In this document: positions 44,601-56,034 of the stretch, in pieces
Layout: each line of letters begins with the position of its first letter
How positions within the stretch are numbered: the stretch's first letter is position 1
DNA from: Sebastes aleutianus
Taxonomy: Eukaryota; Chordata; Actinopteri; Perciformes; Sebastidae
Reading direction: 5' to 3'
Length of the DNA: 64,000 bases
Assembly: GCA_916700875.1 (NCBI GenBank)
Contig: CAKAKS010000004.1
Location: 17,719,444 to 17,783,443 of the forward strand
Translations under genes and position numbers: made by a program
Notes under the pieces: generated by a model
Database searches by the model: none
What the model was told of the DNA's origin: nothing
Seen by the model: only the letters and a program-made list of their open reading frames with translations

Positions 44601-47600
44601 ACTCCTCGAAGTGGTGTCCGTCCTCGTCCCAGCCCTCGGTGACCCTCAGCTTCACCCCGGGCCACTGATTCATCACCGAGATGGCCAGAGAGTTCAACTT
44701 GTCTTTACATCTCTGCAGGGAGGGAGAAAATGGACCCATTAGTCACCTGTTGTTGCACATAGAAAGCTGTCCAAATGTAGAAAAGTCTGAATCTAGATCA
44801 GCATTTGCCACCAAAAGCCTTCCTTATATCCTCCTGGGAACCGAGTAAAAAAAAAAGTATTCCAATTACTTTTTTTGTGTGATTTCCTTCCTATTTAGGG
44901 TTAAAAGAAAATCTTACAATTAAGGCTTTTTTAACTTTATTTTACAGCATGTCCACTGTATAGTGGACCACAGGACCATTTCAGTGTGAAAAGACTTAAA
45001 AAAAATGAACAGATTATGGCCGTAGAGTGATATTAAACCACGAATACATTCAACTTGATTATAAAAACACATGCCATATCACTGGAAAGCCTAGGATATC
45101 CTCTTTACAATACACCAGGAGTTGATAGAGTAAGTCAAAAGAGTAAAAAGGATATGCATGTGGACAAAATGTCCTCTACAGAGGACACATGTCAATGGGC
45201 TGGGTCTCAGGAGAATATAGACACAATTGTTGTTGCCAAGAGCAGCAGGTGCTCAAAATTGACTAAAATATCATAAGAGAAATGAAAGTTTATTCTCTTT
45301 TCCCCCCAAAACAATCACTTCCCAAATACATATCTATAATTTGTTTGCTTGATCTCACTATTAAAAATCAGTGAGGCCTCTTCCACACCTCTCCATCCCC
45401 ACCTGACGCCCTCTGATTCCTCCACAGCTGAGGTGAACCACTGCATCTCTCTGAGCTTTCCATCTCTCAGTGTGAGCAGCAGCGTCAGAGGGCACATCTC
45501 AGATAAGAAAGCTGCTGATGAAATATTGATAAGGCACCGCATTCGCTTCACTGGCCTATAACATATGGGGTCTTTTGGTCTTGATAGAAAAGGTGCGAGC
45601 AGCATCCCTTTTTCTATCAAAAAGTGTTGCATTGAACACAACATGCATTATAAATTCATGAGTTTGTATTAGGCCATAAAAATGAGCGAGTCCCTTTGTT
45701 TGTTTTCTTTAAATCAATAATTGATATGCAGATTGATATGAAGGTGAGCAGCTGGCTGCAGTTAAAATATATCTGGAAGTTTGTCCCTATAAATAAATCC
45801 TCTCCTGCGCTCCTCAATGAGGATGCTTTGGCCTTCTCCAAGACAACTATTCTCGACACTCAACCAATATGTCAAATAAAACATCACAAAGAGTCTTTTC
45901 AGTCCAAACCGTGGAGGGAAACTTTCATTATTCCTCTCCTGCAAAGTGTGTTGAACGTGACATGCCTCCTTAAGTCCGAGGTGTTTTTTAGCTGCTGACT
46001 GACAAGACTTGTGAAATATCCAGGGATGGTATTATGGGCGCACAGAGAAGAGACCCACTGTCCTTTTTTTCCCCTTTATGGTGCATGTGTCCTAAAGCAA
46101 GAATGTTCACACAGACCCCTAAAAGAAAAAAAGCCACATATATCAGTGTGTGTTTTATGAGGATATCACACTTGTAGAATGTGTTGAATAAAAAAAAAAA
46201 AGCCCCCCTCAAAAAAAAAGGCTCCCACATTTCTGAGTGTGGATTGTCGGAGTCAAGAGCCGTAAAGCTTTAAACCTATTTATTAATTCATTAGGTCGTG
46301 TGCCTGCAAATCAAGCCAAATTCTGCTCAGCCACCGTGAAGCCCAGCAGGGAGCCCACAGACCTGGTGCTTTGTGCTCGGGGGGTAAAGTTGTTCAACAG
46401 CCTCCCTCTTAATCTTTTCACAAATGATTTGGTTAGAGGAAACACTTATCAGCTACCTGTCAGTGCAAACAAGCTCATCTCTTTTACCGACGCGTTTGCA
46501 CTCTGGATAGAGACTCCTAACAGTGCTACACTGCAAAAAAAAATCTAGTGTTGGAGCTTTTCTTAAAAGTAGCATGTTCCAGTGAGGTTGACCTGATTTA
46601 ACAATGCAAATCAAGTATTTTTCTTTAATTTCTTGGCTTTGATATCATGAAAAACTTCATTGGAAACACGTCGAATTTAGGAGCTACGCTGCAAAAAATC
46701 TTGGAGCTTTTCTTAAACGTGAAAAGTAGCATGTGCCAGTGAGTGATGACATGATTTAACACTACAAATCAAGTATTTTTCTTTAATTTGTTGGCTTTGA
46801 TATCATGAAAAACTTCATTGGAAACACGTGTGAATTTAGGAGCAATATCTCACCTCCCCACTTATTCTGAGAGACATACTATTTTACGACAGATCATGAA
46901 ACTATGATTTGTGGATTAGAGTGATGCTCCTGTTCATCTCATTCCAGGAAAACACCATCATCTGTAAATCTCTGTTAAACGCTTCTGTGTTGGCAATCTT
47001 CCTGGGAGAGTAGAGATGCTTGTCGAAGCGCTCCTTCAAGTATCAAATATTATAGTCTTGGCTGGACCTCAGTGAATTGATTGATTAATTAATTTATTGC
47101 GCACGCCCTAAGGGAGCCACACGTGCCTTTTTTTCATTCACATCTATTTTCTAAAACGGATGCATTAAGGAAAGAAACATTATATTCGTGCGTAAAAGTC
47201 CGTGCGTAAAACCAATAGTTCATGCGTAAAGCTCGTTGGCACAGCGTAAATCCCTCCATGTGATAACGCTTAAGCCACTGGCAGCCTTTCAAAACAGCAC
47301 CCTCACTTTTGCATGTGCATCCCCTAATTTGATGGGTTTTACAATGTCATGTCCGATAAGAACAATCTCACCTGTTTTAACTTACTATGGCCTCCTGCTG
47401 ACCAAAGGTCATAAGTTCAAATTGGCTGGTTTCAGTTCCCAGTGAGGGGTTTGCCTAAAAAAGCCCCTTTCATGCTTTGGAGCCTGTTGTCTGTAAACGC
47501 TCGGATGCTGATGATGAACCAGAAGCCACAATTTACCTTTTTTCTTTTTTTTTTAAATAAATAAATAAATCTGTAAAACCCAAATCAGCTCCCAACATGT

Positions 47601-49306
47601 TATTTTAGGCCCCTAAATAGACGCACAGATGCCTCATATAATCACATGTTATCTGAGGGACTCCCACCTCTATGTGTATGATTTAATACAGACCTGTAAA
47701 CACAGCTGTTTATACAGCAGGTGGGGTGTTTTACTCAGATTGAAAGCCTCACAGTTACTCAATATTCTCAGAAATGAATAGTGATATGATATGATCCATC
47801 TTTTTTTGCTGGAACCTCCTCGAGGACCCCAGTTTGGGCATCACATCCCATCGCGCCTGTAATGTCCTGATGTTTATGAGAAGCTATAGGTGTATAACTG
47901 AGGAGATGTCTGAGAGCGCACGCACTGTGAATATTTCATCGGAGCTCGTGCTCATGCATGGTGCGAGGCACGGGTTCAGGGACTCCGGCGCGCGCGTCTG
48001 CATGGCTTCATCACCACCACCATCACCAGTACATCACCACCGGCATTTTTATTATTACTGAGCCAATATCACCCAAGCGCCTTTAATAATTCACCAGCAT
48101 CTGAGTGCTAAAAGTCATGCTGAAGAGATCCTGCAGCCAGGGAGAGAGAAATCTCTCCCATGTATTATTGTGAGCATCATCTTATCTTATCTGTGCAGAA
48201 ACGAGCTTTGATAACTAACTGCCTATACATCTGGATGGAGTATTATTAAAAAAAAAAAAAAAAAAAAGATGTCATCATCCATCCATGCAAAGGAAAAGGC
48301 ACCATCACCTCCTGTCTGTCTGTCTGTGCGCCTTTCGCTCCTTATAATAATTGACCCACCCAATTTATATGAAGTCCTGATAGTGTTCAGAAACACTCTC
48401 AAAAGACATGTCAGTGTTTTCATGCACCGGTGCACAATTTAGAGGCTAAATTACAGCAGCCTGTGCGAGAAAATGTCTGAATGAGCCACGCCATGCCTGA
48501 ATAAGCCCGGCTGTATAAGAAGCGGTGCGCATCTCTCTCTCTCTGTATTCATGGGTTAGAATAAAGAAAAAGGCGCTTTAAAACAAGCTGTATGCGTAAA
48601 ATAGGCAACAAATAACTGCATGTCTCCACGAAACGCAACATGAAACAACAAATACAGCCTCACAAAGATATACAAATATAGATATGAGGAGATGGGGCAC
48701 ATTAATATTTTAAATACACTGTCACAATCATGAAGGCCGAGTGTCCTGACTGTCCTGCTGCACATCACCATCACTTCTTCTCCAGCTGCATTTGCATCCA
48801 TTCCTGCAGCCTTTTTTGCAAAAACTCCCATGCATGGTGCATAAAGGCGCATCTTGCTTTTTTACAGTGAAGTTAATGTGAAGAGTTCAGACTTCTCTTA
48901 AAGGTGCGCAATGAGTCTGAGTGAAGGAGGTTGTTGCAGTGCGCAGTGATGGTGCGTTATAGGAAAGAGGAAAGGAAAGAAAAAGGTGATTGTGTCTCCT
49001 TACCTGAGTCATTAGCCGGTCTGCACCGGTGTTCTCCTCATCCTTGAATATGATGTCTGTGTTATAATTGGGAGTGAGTTCTTTAAATCGCTCGGAGTTT
49101 CTGGTGATCTTGCCTTCGTATCTGCCGCTTGCCCCTAAGGTTTTTTCTGCCACGTTGGGGATGAACTGCTTGTAGGCAAGAGGTGTCAGCTTCTTCGGGT
49201 GTCTTCTCCTACCGTAGCCTCTGCCAGGTCCGCATCCCATCCCAGAGGACACCAAGGACAAGCAGATGAGACCGACCAATACGATTCTGGTCCAGAGAAG
49301 CAGCAT
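41011..49306 (-). CDS. shha: Sonic hedgehog (3 coding exons)
   Basis: Exons 49,306-49,004 (303 nt), 44,712-44,451 (262 nt) and 41,687-41,011 (677 nt), 413 residues. Secreted morphogen: the signal peptide (~1-24) is followed by C25 of CGPGRG, the palmitoylation site. A Cardin-Weintraub RRRHPKK lies at 33-39. H141, D148 and H183 are at the zinc-ligand positions. Autocleavage occurs at G198/C199 in GGCF, with T267 and H270 (TAAH) in the Hint domain; cholesterol is attached to G198 during cleavage (established for the family). The C-terminal GTWLLDS...HPLGM motif is SHH-like. Exon sizes and phases equal those of other vertebrate SHH. The neighbour rbm33 fits SHH and not IHH or DHH. Named shha by analogy with teleosts; shhb is less likely from the signal peptide and C-terminus. 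Intron 2 is abnormal (see 41,665-42,489 and 44,254-44,475). Confidence 0.97.
41665..42185 (-). repeat. shha: Three extra copies of the shha exon 3 acceptor
   Basis: The true junction (41,687/41,688), with ~23 nt of exon 3 and ~32 nt of intron (minus strand: ATCTTTTATTCTAACAG then AAAACTCAGTG), recurs with junctions at 42,014/42,015, 42,093/42,094 and 42,172/42,173. The intronic copies are spaced exactly 79 bp apart. The nearest copy keeps the exon-coded ENSVAAKS with one synonymous change; the other two read ENSVSAKS. Confidence 0.93.
41824..41985. repeat. Left arm of a ~160-bp inverted repeat, shha intron 2
   Basis: Nearly perfect reverse complement of 42,330-42,489, for example TAAGTAGATGAGCTTTACAG here against CTGTAAAGCTCATCTACTTA there. 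Differences are mainly in A/T run lengths. The ~345-bp spacer contains the three copied acceptors. Confidence 0.93.
42330..42489. repeat. Right arm of the inverted repeat, shha intron 2
   Basis: Partner of 41,824-41,985. High identity implies a recent origin or ongoing gene conversion. Confidence 0.93.
42500..43860. other. shha intron 2, middle part
   Basis: Non-coding. In zebrafish the ar-C notochord/floor-plate enhancer lies in this intron (established knowledge). No recognisable repeat here, so the enhancer may be in this part or in 43,865-43,985. Confidence 0.4.
43865..43985. promoter_or_regulatory. Homeodomain-site cluster, candidate intronic enhancer
   Basis: In about 100 bp: CCAATTACC, CATTAAG, ACAATTATTG, GTAATGGTGATTAATCATTA and GATAATTTG, an unusually tight set of TAAT/ATTA cores. 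It is a reasonable candidate for the intron 2 shha enhancer (ar-C/SFPE2 class) by position; identity was not shown. Confidence 0.45.
44254..44475 (-). repeat. shha: ~113-bp tandem duplication across the shha exon 2 donor
   Basis: The exon 2 end plus donor (plus strand GCCTTACCTGCTTTCACAG, continuing to GTGGATGTG) occurs at 44,444-44,475 and again at 44,331-44,362. Flanking TATAAGGTGCATTT and CCACAATG words are repeated too. The copied donor is GTAAGG and its 25 nt of exon are identical to the real exon. Confidence 0.93.
44451..44712 (-). CDS. shha: shha coding exon 2
   Basis: 262 nt, the exact length in human SHH. Encodes residues 102-188, including the zinc-site residues H141, D148 and H183 and the Patched-contacting surface, nearly unchanged from other vertebrates. 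CTGCAG acceptor. The GTAAGG donor is duplicated 113 bp further into intron 2. Confidence 0.97.
44713..45330. other. shha intron 1, 3' part, nothing recognised
   Basis: AT-rich intronic sequence next to the exon 2 acceptor. Confidence 0.4.
45335..45630. promoter_or_regulatory. Candidate intronic shha enhancer block 1
   Basis: Repeat-free, with GCTGCTGATGAAATATTGATAAG and several CTCAGTGTGAGCAGC-type words. Zebrafish ar-A and ar-B enhancers lie in intron 1 (established knowledge); correspondence is not shown. Confidence 0.35.
45655..45990. promoter_or_regulatory. Candidate intronic shha enhancer block 2
   Basis: Contains a FoxA-like TTTGTTTGTTTTC next to AATCAATAATTGATATGC, then GATTGATATGAAGG, GAGCAGCTGGC and AACCAATATGTC. 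A Fox site beside homeodomain/PBX-like sites fits the type of notochord/floor-plate enhancers known in this intron. Confidence 0.4.
46260..46520 (+). repeat. Possible decayed retroelement fragment
   Basis: A plus-strand frame reads [18 protein letters not shown], loosely like the LWNSLP tail of LINE polyproteins, with no other supporting motif. Weak. Confidence 0.25.
46527..46842. repeat. Tandem duplication (~157 bp x 2) in shha intron 1
   Basis: Two adjacent copies sharing CTACRCTGCAAAAAA, TTGGAGCTTTTCTTAAA and TTGATATCATGAAAAACTTC, the second starting near 46,684. The unit start resembles a CACTGCAAAAA fish repeat end. Confidence 0.9.
46843..48890. other. shha intron 1, 5' part
   Basis: Non-coding. 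A (TAAA)n run lies at ~47,556-47,570, a poly-A run at 48,248-48,267 and a short (CT)n near 48,530. 47,830-48,050 and 48,420-48,525 are GC-richer and unique. A TATA-like GCTGTATAAGAAGC at ~48,509 is on the plus strand. Confidence 0.4.
49004..49306 (-). CDS. shha: shha coding exon 1
   Basis: 101 codons: hydrophobic signal peptide starting [19 protein letters not shown], lipid-modified C25, heparin-binding basic cluster, then the highly conserved start of the signalling domain ending GADRLMTQ. Donor GTAAGG on the minus strand. One residue longer than the human exon. Confidence 0.97.
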
Positions 49307-49568
49307 CTTTCTTCTCCTTTAAAGATCTCAAACGAGCTGCTATATCTCTACACCGTCTGTCTTCTCTCTCAATGTCCTTGTCTCCTCCTCTACTTCTTCT
49401 TCTTCTCCGTCGCCTTGGTCTCTCTCTACTGTGGCAGGTGCGGAAATGAACGCCTCAGACAATAAATGGCAATGCACATCGAAAAAGGAAGGGTTTTAAA
49501 AAAAAAAAGTAGTGAAGGGAATTAAAAGCCACGGGATCTCTCTAGTCAGAGCTGCAGCTCGCTTGTGT
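49307..49568 (-). other. shha: shha 5' UTR (predicted)
   Basis: Sequence between the ATG and the start site predicted from the TATA-like box at 49,591-49,600. Several CTCC/CTTC repeats. Start site not observed. Confidence 0.45.
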
Positions 49569-49740
49569 GAGGCGACCGCTTTTTACTGCTTTGTATTATA
49601 GCACCGATCTATAGCAAGGGGAGGGATTTGATTGGCTCCTCTAGACAAACCCTCCTGATGTTATCCCACACAAAAAAAAGATTTCTTCCACCTGAGGGTT
49701 TGAGCCTGTGTTGCAGAGGAGGAGGAGGCTGCTTCATGGG
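49569..49740 (-). promoter_or_regulatory. shha: shha core promoter region
   Basis: Read on the minus strand: a CCAAT box (reverse of ATTGG, 49,631-49,635), a GC/CT-rich element opposite GGGGAGGG (~49,619-49,625), then TATAATACAA (49,600-49,591), about 290 bp before the ATG. Order and spacing fit a core promoter with a start near 49,565-49,570. Confidence 0.55.
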
Positions 49741-50035
49741 AAAACATCAATTATAAACCTAAAGTCTTTTCTTTTTTTTTCAGCCTCCCATTTTCCAGAT
49801 TTCACAGGACAGACAGGAGCACTTGCAATCTGAAGCAGTGGAGTTGGCTGAAGTGATTTCAGTATGTGTGCGGTAATTGAACTGCGTCTGCAGGAGAACT
49901 TTGAATCTATTTCCCAAGAGAATAAACCTGCTCGTGGACGCGCAGTGCGCACGTCTGTGTTGGATGATTTTTGCTGTGACCTCGTAGCCACCAAATAAAT
50001 GAATAAACATAATGAAGAGTTTATTTATGCCTTTA
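49741..50035. other. shha upstream flank
   Basis: Non-coding; contains GGTAATTGAAC and GC-rich GTGCGCACG near 49,945. No repeat recognised. Confidence 0.4.
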
Positions 50036-50039
50036 AACA

Positions 50040-50398
50040 TGCACTATCTGCAACCATCTTGGACTCTAACCACTGGCGCACTTTACACTATACATCCTAT
50101 ATACCACTTACTTTACACTATACATCCTATTTACCACTTTATAGACTGCCCATATGCACATATTACATTTATTCATTGCACATACTACATTTATTTATTT
50201 ATTTATTGACGGACTGCATACACTGTGTTCACCCATTCACTCTGTATCTTTTATATCTCTATTATTGTTTTTATATTGTTTTGTATACCTTTACCTCTCC
50301 TGTGTTTCACTCTGTTTGCTGATGTTGCTGCTTTGACAGCTGAATTTCCCTCCGGGGATTAATAAATGTTCATCTTGTCTTATCTTATCTTATCTTAT
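50040..50398 (+). mobile_element. LINE 3' end with TTATC microsatellite tail
   Basis: Ends with the familiar fish LINE tail CAGCTGAATTTCCCTCCGGG, then GATTAATAAATGTT and a (CTTAT)n repeat (50,377-50,398). Upstream is CT/AT-rich 3' UTR-like sequence with a short duplicated CACTATACATCCTAT. No coding part remains. Confidence 0.75.
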
Positions 50399-50705
50399 TT
50401 ACTGTACAACTTATTAGATTGGTGGATTTAAAGTCGAAATAGCTTCTAACTTACAGTTTCCCTTTAAAATAACACGACTTTACGCACGGAAATGACTTTG
50501 GAGACGTTTCGTACCATTTAGGTTAATCAAATCTAAAAAAACAACCCAAGCAAACATAACTGAGTTTACCTTTTGGTTTAACTCTACTCAATTCTATCAA
50601 ACTTTAGTAGAATTTGAAAATAAACCAGCACTATGATATCTGCGCAGTGCGCGCACTGTGCGTCATAGTTGCGCACCCTTTTACGCGTCAAATCATTTTT
50701 ATTCT

Positions 50706-51231
50706 TTAAAGGTCCCATATTATAAAAAAGTGAGATTTTCATGTTTTTATATTATAAAGCAGGCTTAAATCCTATATAAATACTGTGAAAGTATCGAAAC
50801 ACTCAATACACAGGGAAATTCACACAGCCCGTATTCAGAAACTCTGCATTTGAAACAAGCCGTTAGGATTTCTACCCATTCGTGATGTCACACATATACA
50901 ATATTTAGATCCTTGACACAATTTTAAACGTAAACATTCTAAATGTGTCCCAGTTTATTCCTGGTTGCAGTGTATGTGAATGTCATCAGCTGACAAGAAG
51001 TACACATGGACCTGAGCTGTTGACTAGCAATGTTAATGCAATTCTGTTGCAATTCCGTCAAAATGCGCTAAAACGGAGCGTTTCAGACAGAGGGGTAAAT
51101 ACAGGTATATTCAGGTCGACAGTATGAGGAAAATAAAGTTTTTTTTGAACATTACAGCATGTAAACATGTTCTAGTAGAAACACAAAATACAAGTATGAA
51201 CCTGAAAATGAGCAATATATGGGACCTTTAA
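50706..51231. mobile_element. Full-length TTAA-flanked MITE (AGGTCCCATAT ends)
   Basis: Left TTAAAGGTCCCATATTAT and right ATATATGGGACCTTTAA are inverted copies, and both flank with TTAA, a piggyBac-like target choice. About 518 bp between the TTAA copies, non-coding. A fragment of the same family is at 2316-2400. Confidence 0.88.
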
Positions 51232-54200
51232 TTGATTATTTCATCATATTCATTTTTTTTATCTTGACCTTTATTCATATGACGACAGTACATATTGGCA
51301 CATCGCTGACTCATAAAGTAGACTTTGTAAGAATGAGTGGGTTAGACTTACAGTACAACAGATGAGGCTTTAGAGATTGTATTCCAGTCCTGTTTGACTC
51401 ATCTAAGGCCAATTTTCATTGGAACCAAGCTATTTAGCACCTAAAATGTCCCATATCCTCTCTGACACACTGTCTTCCTTCCAAAGTCCACTTCATTGAC
51501 AGATTAAGCCTTGGTAACCACTGTATTTACTGGCCATAGTTGTGGCAGACATATGTGTTTGCGCCTAACTGTAACTTCCTCTTGTACTCTCTCCTTAAAA
51601 GGAGAATGGGAGCAGAGGGGGCTTCCTGCACTCAGGCAGTAACACCCACTTCTGTCATTAGTTCTCCACCTGTATTAGATGGATTTTATTTCAATCAGCA
51701 ACCTTCCTGAGTTGTTTTCAGCCCAACGCACACACACATATATTCCTGTGATTAGAGCCAATTAGGAAATAGTTAAATGCTGTTGGTTAAAAACAGCATG
51801 CTCACACGTACAACACCACTGTATCCACATTCAAGGCATATAAGTTCAGACAAAAGCGGATATCTGAAATGTTTCAGGAAGGCAAATTATTTGTGTGATA
51901 ACAAACCGACTGTTTAAAAGAGTAATTACAGGAAGAGGGGCTGTTTTGGAGCAACTTTAGCTCTCATCACGCTGACAGTGTGGCACAGGTGCTCTGAAGT
52001 GAGGACGGATACGCCAGCCTTTGGTGTGGCTTCAGTCTCATTAAACCTCACACTGGCTGACCTCCAGTCTGGTGTTGTTCAGTCTGTGCCAGGCTTGCTG
52101 CACCGCAACAGGGGCAGGTGAGACTGCCTGCCGCTCACTGAGACCATGAACATCAAGTCTTGGCCAAAAGATGGCTTGTGCTCTTGGCACGCTGCCTTGT
52201 ATCCCCAACCAAGATATTCTACTACCAGTGATGGCTTTCAGTACACATATCACTGAATAGCCTCTGTTTTTGCTGAAGATGTCTTTACTAGACATATTTC
52301 AGCAGTTGTTTCTGCAGAGGTACTGTTCAAACACGGAGCTGACAGCGGTTGTGGTGCCCTGAGGGACACCGGAGGCGCTGTTTGGCCCCAGGTCAGATTC
52401 TTGGTTCAGGTGTCACAGCTCTGAGATAAAAACCTGGCATGCCACACAAACGCCTCAAAACCACAGAGACGGGAAGAGGTGAGGCAGCGAGACCTCAGCC
52501 CTCACATGCGAAAAAGCATGAGATAATAATAGTGATTATAGAGACTTTAAGGGGTTCTTTGTAAATGAACCAAGTGACAAAATGTGATGCTAAGTGAAAT
52601 GAATAATGCAGAGATTGCGATGAATAATGCAGCCTAAAGAGCAAGGTGTGCTGATGTGACAGACTGGATTTGAACTTGAGTTTCTCCCGCAGAGGAAACC
52701 AAGCATCTATCAGCCCGACCTGGGGCAAATAGTATTTGCAAACATTACACTTCATTGTTTGGCTTTGGCCTCCTCCAATGCCAGATGGGTGGAGTTTTCA
52801 AGGGAAATCACAGCGTACAGTTTAGACAATTAATCAACGTATCTAAGGTCAATTTGAACTTTTGATTGAGATCAAGATACTGTGTAAAAAAACTCAAACA
52901 TCTTAAAACAAACCCTTAAACTACTCGCAATACCTGCTTATTCCTGTTCTGTACTGAAACTGGGTCACTCCTGTTCAGGGTGAATGCATGCTGGGATGTA
53001 AACACCCTGGACAGGCCACCAGACTATCACAGGGTTAACACACAGACAAGAATAATATATCCGCACACTTCAACTTCAAAATATGCCAAATAAGGTTTGA
53101 AAGGATTTTATGAGCTCAACAGCTAAACCACAAAGGAGCACATAATCCTGCAATTCAAAGTTAGAGCTAGCAAACTGAAAATTTTCACCTGACAACCACA
53201 TTATCCAAGATTTTTGGAAAACTCTCCGTTGTAAATGCTGAAAATCACAAACAAAATATACATAAACAGCTTCCAAAATCCCATATCTGTGACATTAAGT
53301 TACTCTTTTATTGACCTTGATTTTTACGTATGAAGGTGACACAGCAAAACAGAGGCTGATTTTATGAAATAATTCTGCAGGGATTGAGGCCATTACACAA
53401 TTCTTATTAAGCAGCCTATCGCATGTGATGGCTAATCCAGCGTGAGGTGTAAAAACGGCCAATGAGTCATCAGTTTTTGGCTCCTTCTGTGTCACATCGA
53501 AACCTGTACCCCCCCCAAAAAGACCTCACATCCCGTGACATAACCCTTTATCCAGTCTGAGACATATGCTCTGTTACACTCTTTCTTTAAAAAGCTCCCT
53601 CTTCAGCAAGGGAATTAAGAGATATGCTTCGAATCAGACTAAATCCACGCCCATGTTTGATTTCTTGTGCCACAGTCTCGATCAAGCACGAGCGAGATGC
53701 AACTAGAAGTGGTTGAGCGGAGTTTTACCAGTATAAGTCCCCCCAATTACTGCTTTAAAGCCTCCTCCTGTCTGAATGTTTTGTAACATAGTTAGACGGA
53801 TTAGAACTACAGAATAATCACGCACAAACATATAAGTAGTGTCAGGCTCTCTGTGTTGTTTTCCTTTGCTGCAAGTAGGGTTTCCTTTCTTCCAGCCCAA
53901 CAGAAAGCCGTCCATACCGCAACTCCTTGTGGTTTTCTCTTGCAGGTGGGGTTCGCATTCAAACCTTTATCCTGTTCTGAACTTTTGACAAACACTTTAT
54001 AGCACGGACACGTTTCCGTCTATCCCTTGAACATGTGTACTCTTTTGTCAGCATAATAAAGTTTGAATAATCTTCCTCTAAATGGTTTATCTAAGCCGCA
54101 CGCATCGAGTATTATGAAGAAGTAAAGAGGCAAATTTCAGCTGAACAGATTCAGGAACCCTGAGGCTACTCTTGTCAAGCACAATGGAAATTTCACAATA

Positions 54201-54580
54201 CAGTATCTGGAATCACAGCCCTCAGCGTGCCCCGGAGTCTGTAAAGGCATTTTATTTGCACTCTCCAGCCGCTCCCAATACTTAAACATTAAACGCCAAG
54301 GCTAGACAGGCAAAACCACTTTGAACTGCAGTGCAGGGTGAACTCAGTGGGAGGGGAAGGAGGTGAGTGAGTGGAAAGCAGGGGGCTGGTGTGTGTGTGC
54401 GATACTCCGCCAGGTGAGTCAGCGCCGGCCGCCGTGCAACACCATCGCAACAGGCAGCGGTGACGGAGAAGGGAAGGGCTGAGACTCATTGACATGTACC
54501 TGTGGCTGTACTGAAAGTTTCTTAGGATACACTGTAGAGAACTTACACATAAACAAAGTGTTTTATCAGTTTATCAGTGT
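51232..54580. other. Upstream shha desert, part 1
   Basis: No gene with splice structure or protein motif. Some repeat-free stretches contain homeodomain-like words (GAGCCAATTAGG near 51,757; GACAATTAATCAACG near 52,825). Confidence 0.45.
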
Positions 54581-54589
54581 TTTCCTACG

Positions 54590-54990
54590 AATATCCATCA
54601 ACATGTATCAATTTCCGCTCCAGTTTTTTCAAAATAAACTTCCGTCTTCATAGGAAATAACTTGGTTAGGTTTAAGCAACAAACTATTTAGGTTTAGGAA
54701 AAAATCGTGGTTTAGGTTAAAATAACATTGTGGCGTAACTTAAGTACGGAAGTTACTTGACAAAACCTACTTAATTAGGTTTAGGAAAAGATCAACTTGG
54801 TTCGGTTTAGGCAGCAAAACTACTTAGTTAGGTTTAGGAGAATATTGTGGTTTGGGTTAAAATAAATCCGGAGATGTTGTAACTTAAGTATGGAAGTTAC
54901 GTGGCAAATAAATCAACGATGACTTCTGGTTTCACACGGGGTATGAACACCGGTCTCCTGGTGTTTTTTGATCCAAACATCCACTCCGAC
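54590..54990. repeat. TTAGGTTTAGG-rich dispersed repeat, copy 1
   Basis: Repeated AACTTGGTTAGGTTTA, TTAGGTTTAGGAAAA and GTAACTTAAGTAYGGAAGT blocks, ending with ACACCGGTCTCCTGGTG. A related copy is at 56,715-57,130. Confidence 0.8.
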
Positions 54991-54999
54991 CTCCTCCCT

Positions 55000-56030
55000 A
55001 CCTCTTTATACTTCCTGGTTCACAATTGCAATGAATACATACAAATTGATTTTGTGGGATATACACAAATTACAGTGTATTCTTTTTCGTAGGTATAGCT
55101 ACAAACGGTGTATGAGAACAGCCTGCCGCATGACACGTAAACTGAGCTTCATGTGTAAAATTTGGTTGAGTGCCCCTTTAAAACAAGTGAAAAATGTGCC
55201 TACAAACCAAGATTATTTCATTATGTCATTATTTTTGTTTCATGTTATTGACACTATACAGAACAGCAATCTTTACTCCAACGTATCGTTGAAGTTGACA
55301 CTCATTTCTAGAAAATCTGTGACAGGAACTAAAAAATCTCACCCTACTGGCAGAATTTAAGCACCACTCGGAAAAATGTGTTGATCAGCGAGGTTACAGG
55401 AAACAGTTTAAATCATAACACCACCAGACATAAAGTTGTGAAACAGTCTACTACTGACTGATGCACCAACGTAATCAGAGCATCAGCCACGCAAATATAC
55501 TTATCATTGACGAGCAATCTGCTTCAACATGATCTCTTCAGCATTCGCTTTCATTAAAGTAAAGACACTGATTGTATCTCTCTAATGAGCCCTGAGTGCT
55601 TTGAGTTTGTGCCATTTCACCCCTGGCTACAAAAATGGAGGTTATAATTCCCCTCTGACTAAAATGGTGTAGGAGGTGTAGGAACACAACAAACAGCAGG
55701 AAAGCTTAATCACACCCCGTTAGCAGGCTACCACACTACCCATGCAAACCACACTAACCACCTGAGTGTCTGGTAGTCAATTATGATATGCTAACATGCT
55801 GCTCAGACATTCCTCTTCTCAATCAGCTCTTTCTCATCTGCCTTCATGATATCTGCAAAACATTGTGTCTGTCATCAAACTGACACACAGTTGTCTGTCT
55901 GTTGGGTAGGCTTGTTAAATACAGATTACTTGCATATTTCACATTTCCCCAGAAAGGATAACTCTATTTTGCATCATTTACTGTCCTCTGGCATTACATT
56001 TTCCCCTTTAATTTAAACCAATTTCAAGTT
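55000..56030. other. Upstream shha desert, part 2
   Basis: Non-coding. No recognised element. Confidence 0.45.
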
Positions 56031-56034
56031 GATT

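Noticed and set aside
48509..48525. Plus-strand TATA-like sequence in shha intron 1
   Set aside because: Weak match with no supporting initiator or downstream gene; less convincing than the site at 60,523.
41011..49306. Identity as indian hedgehog, desert hedgehog or shhb
   Set aside because: The rbm33 neighbour, signal peptide and C-terminal HPLGM region fit sonic hedgehog; the shha versus shhb split is judged from memory, so some doubt remains.
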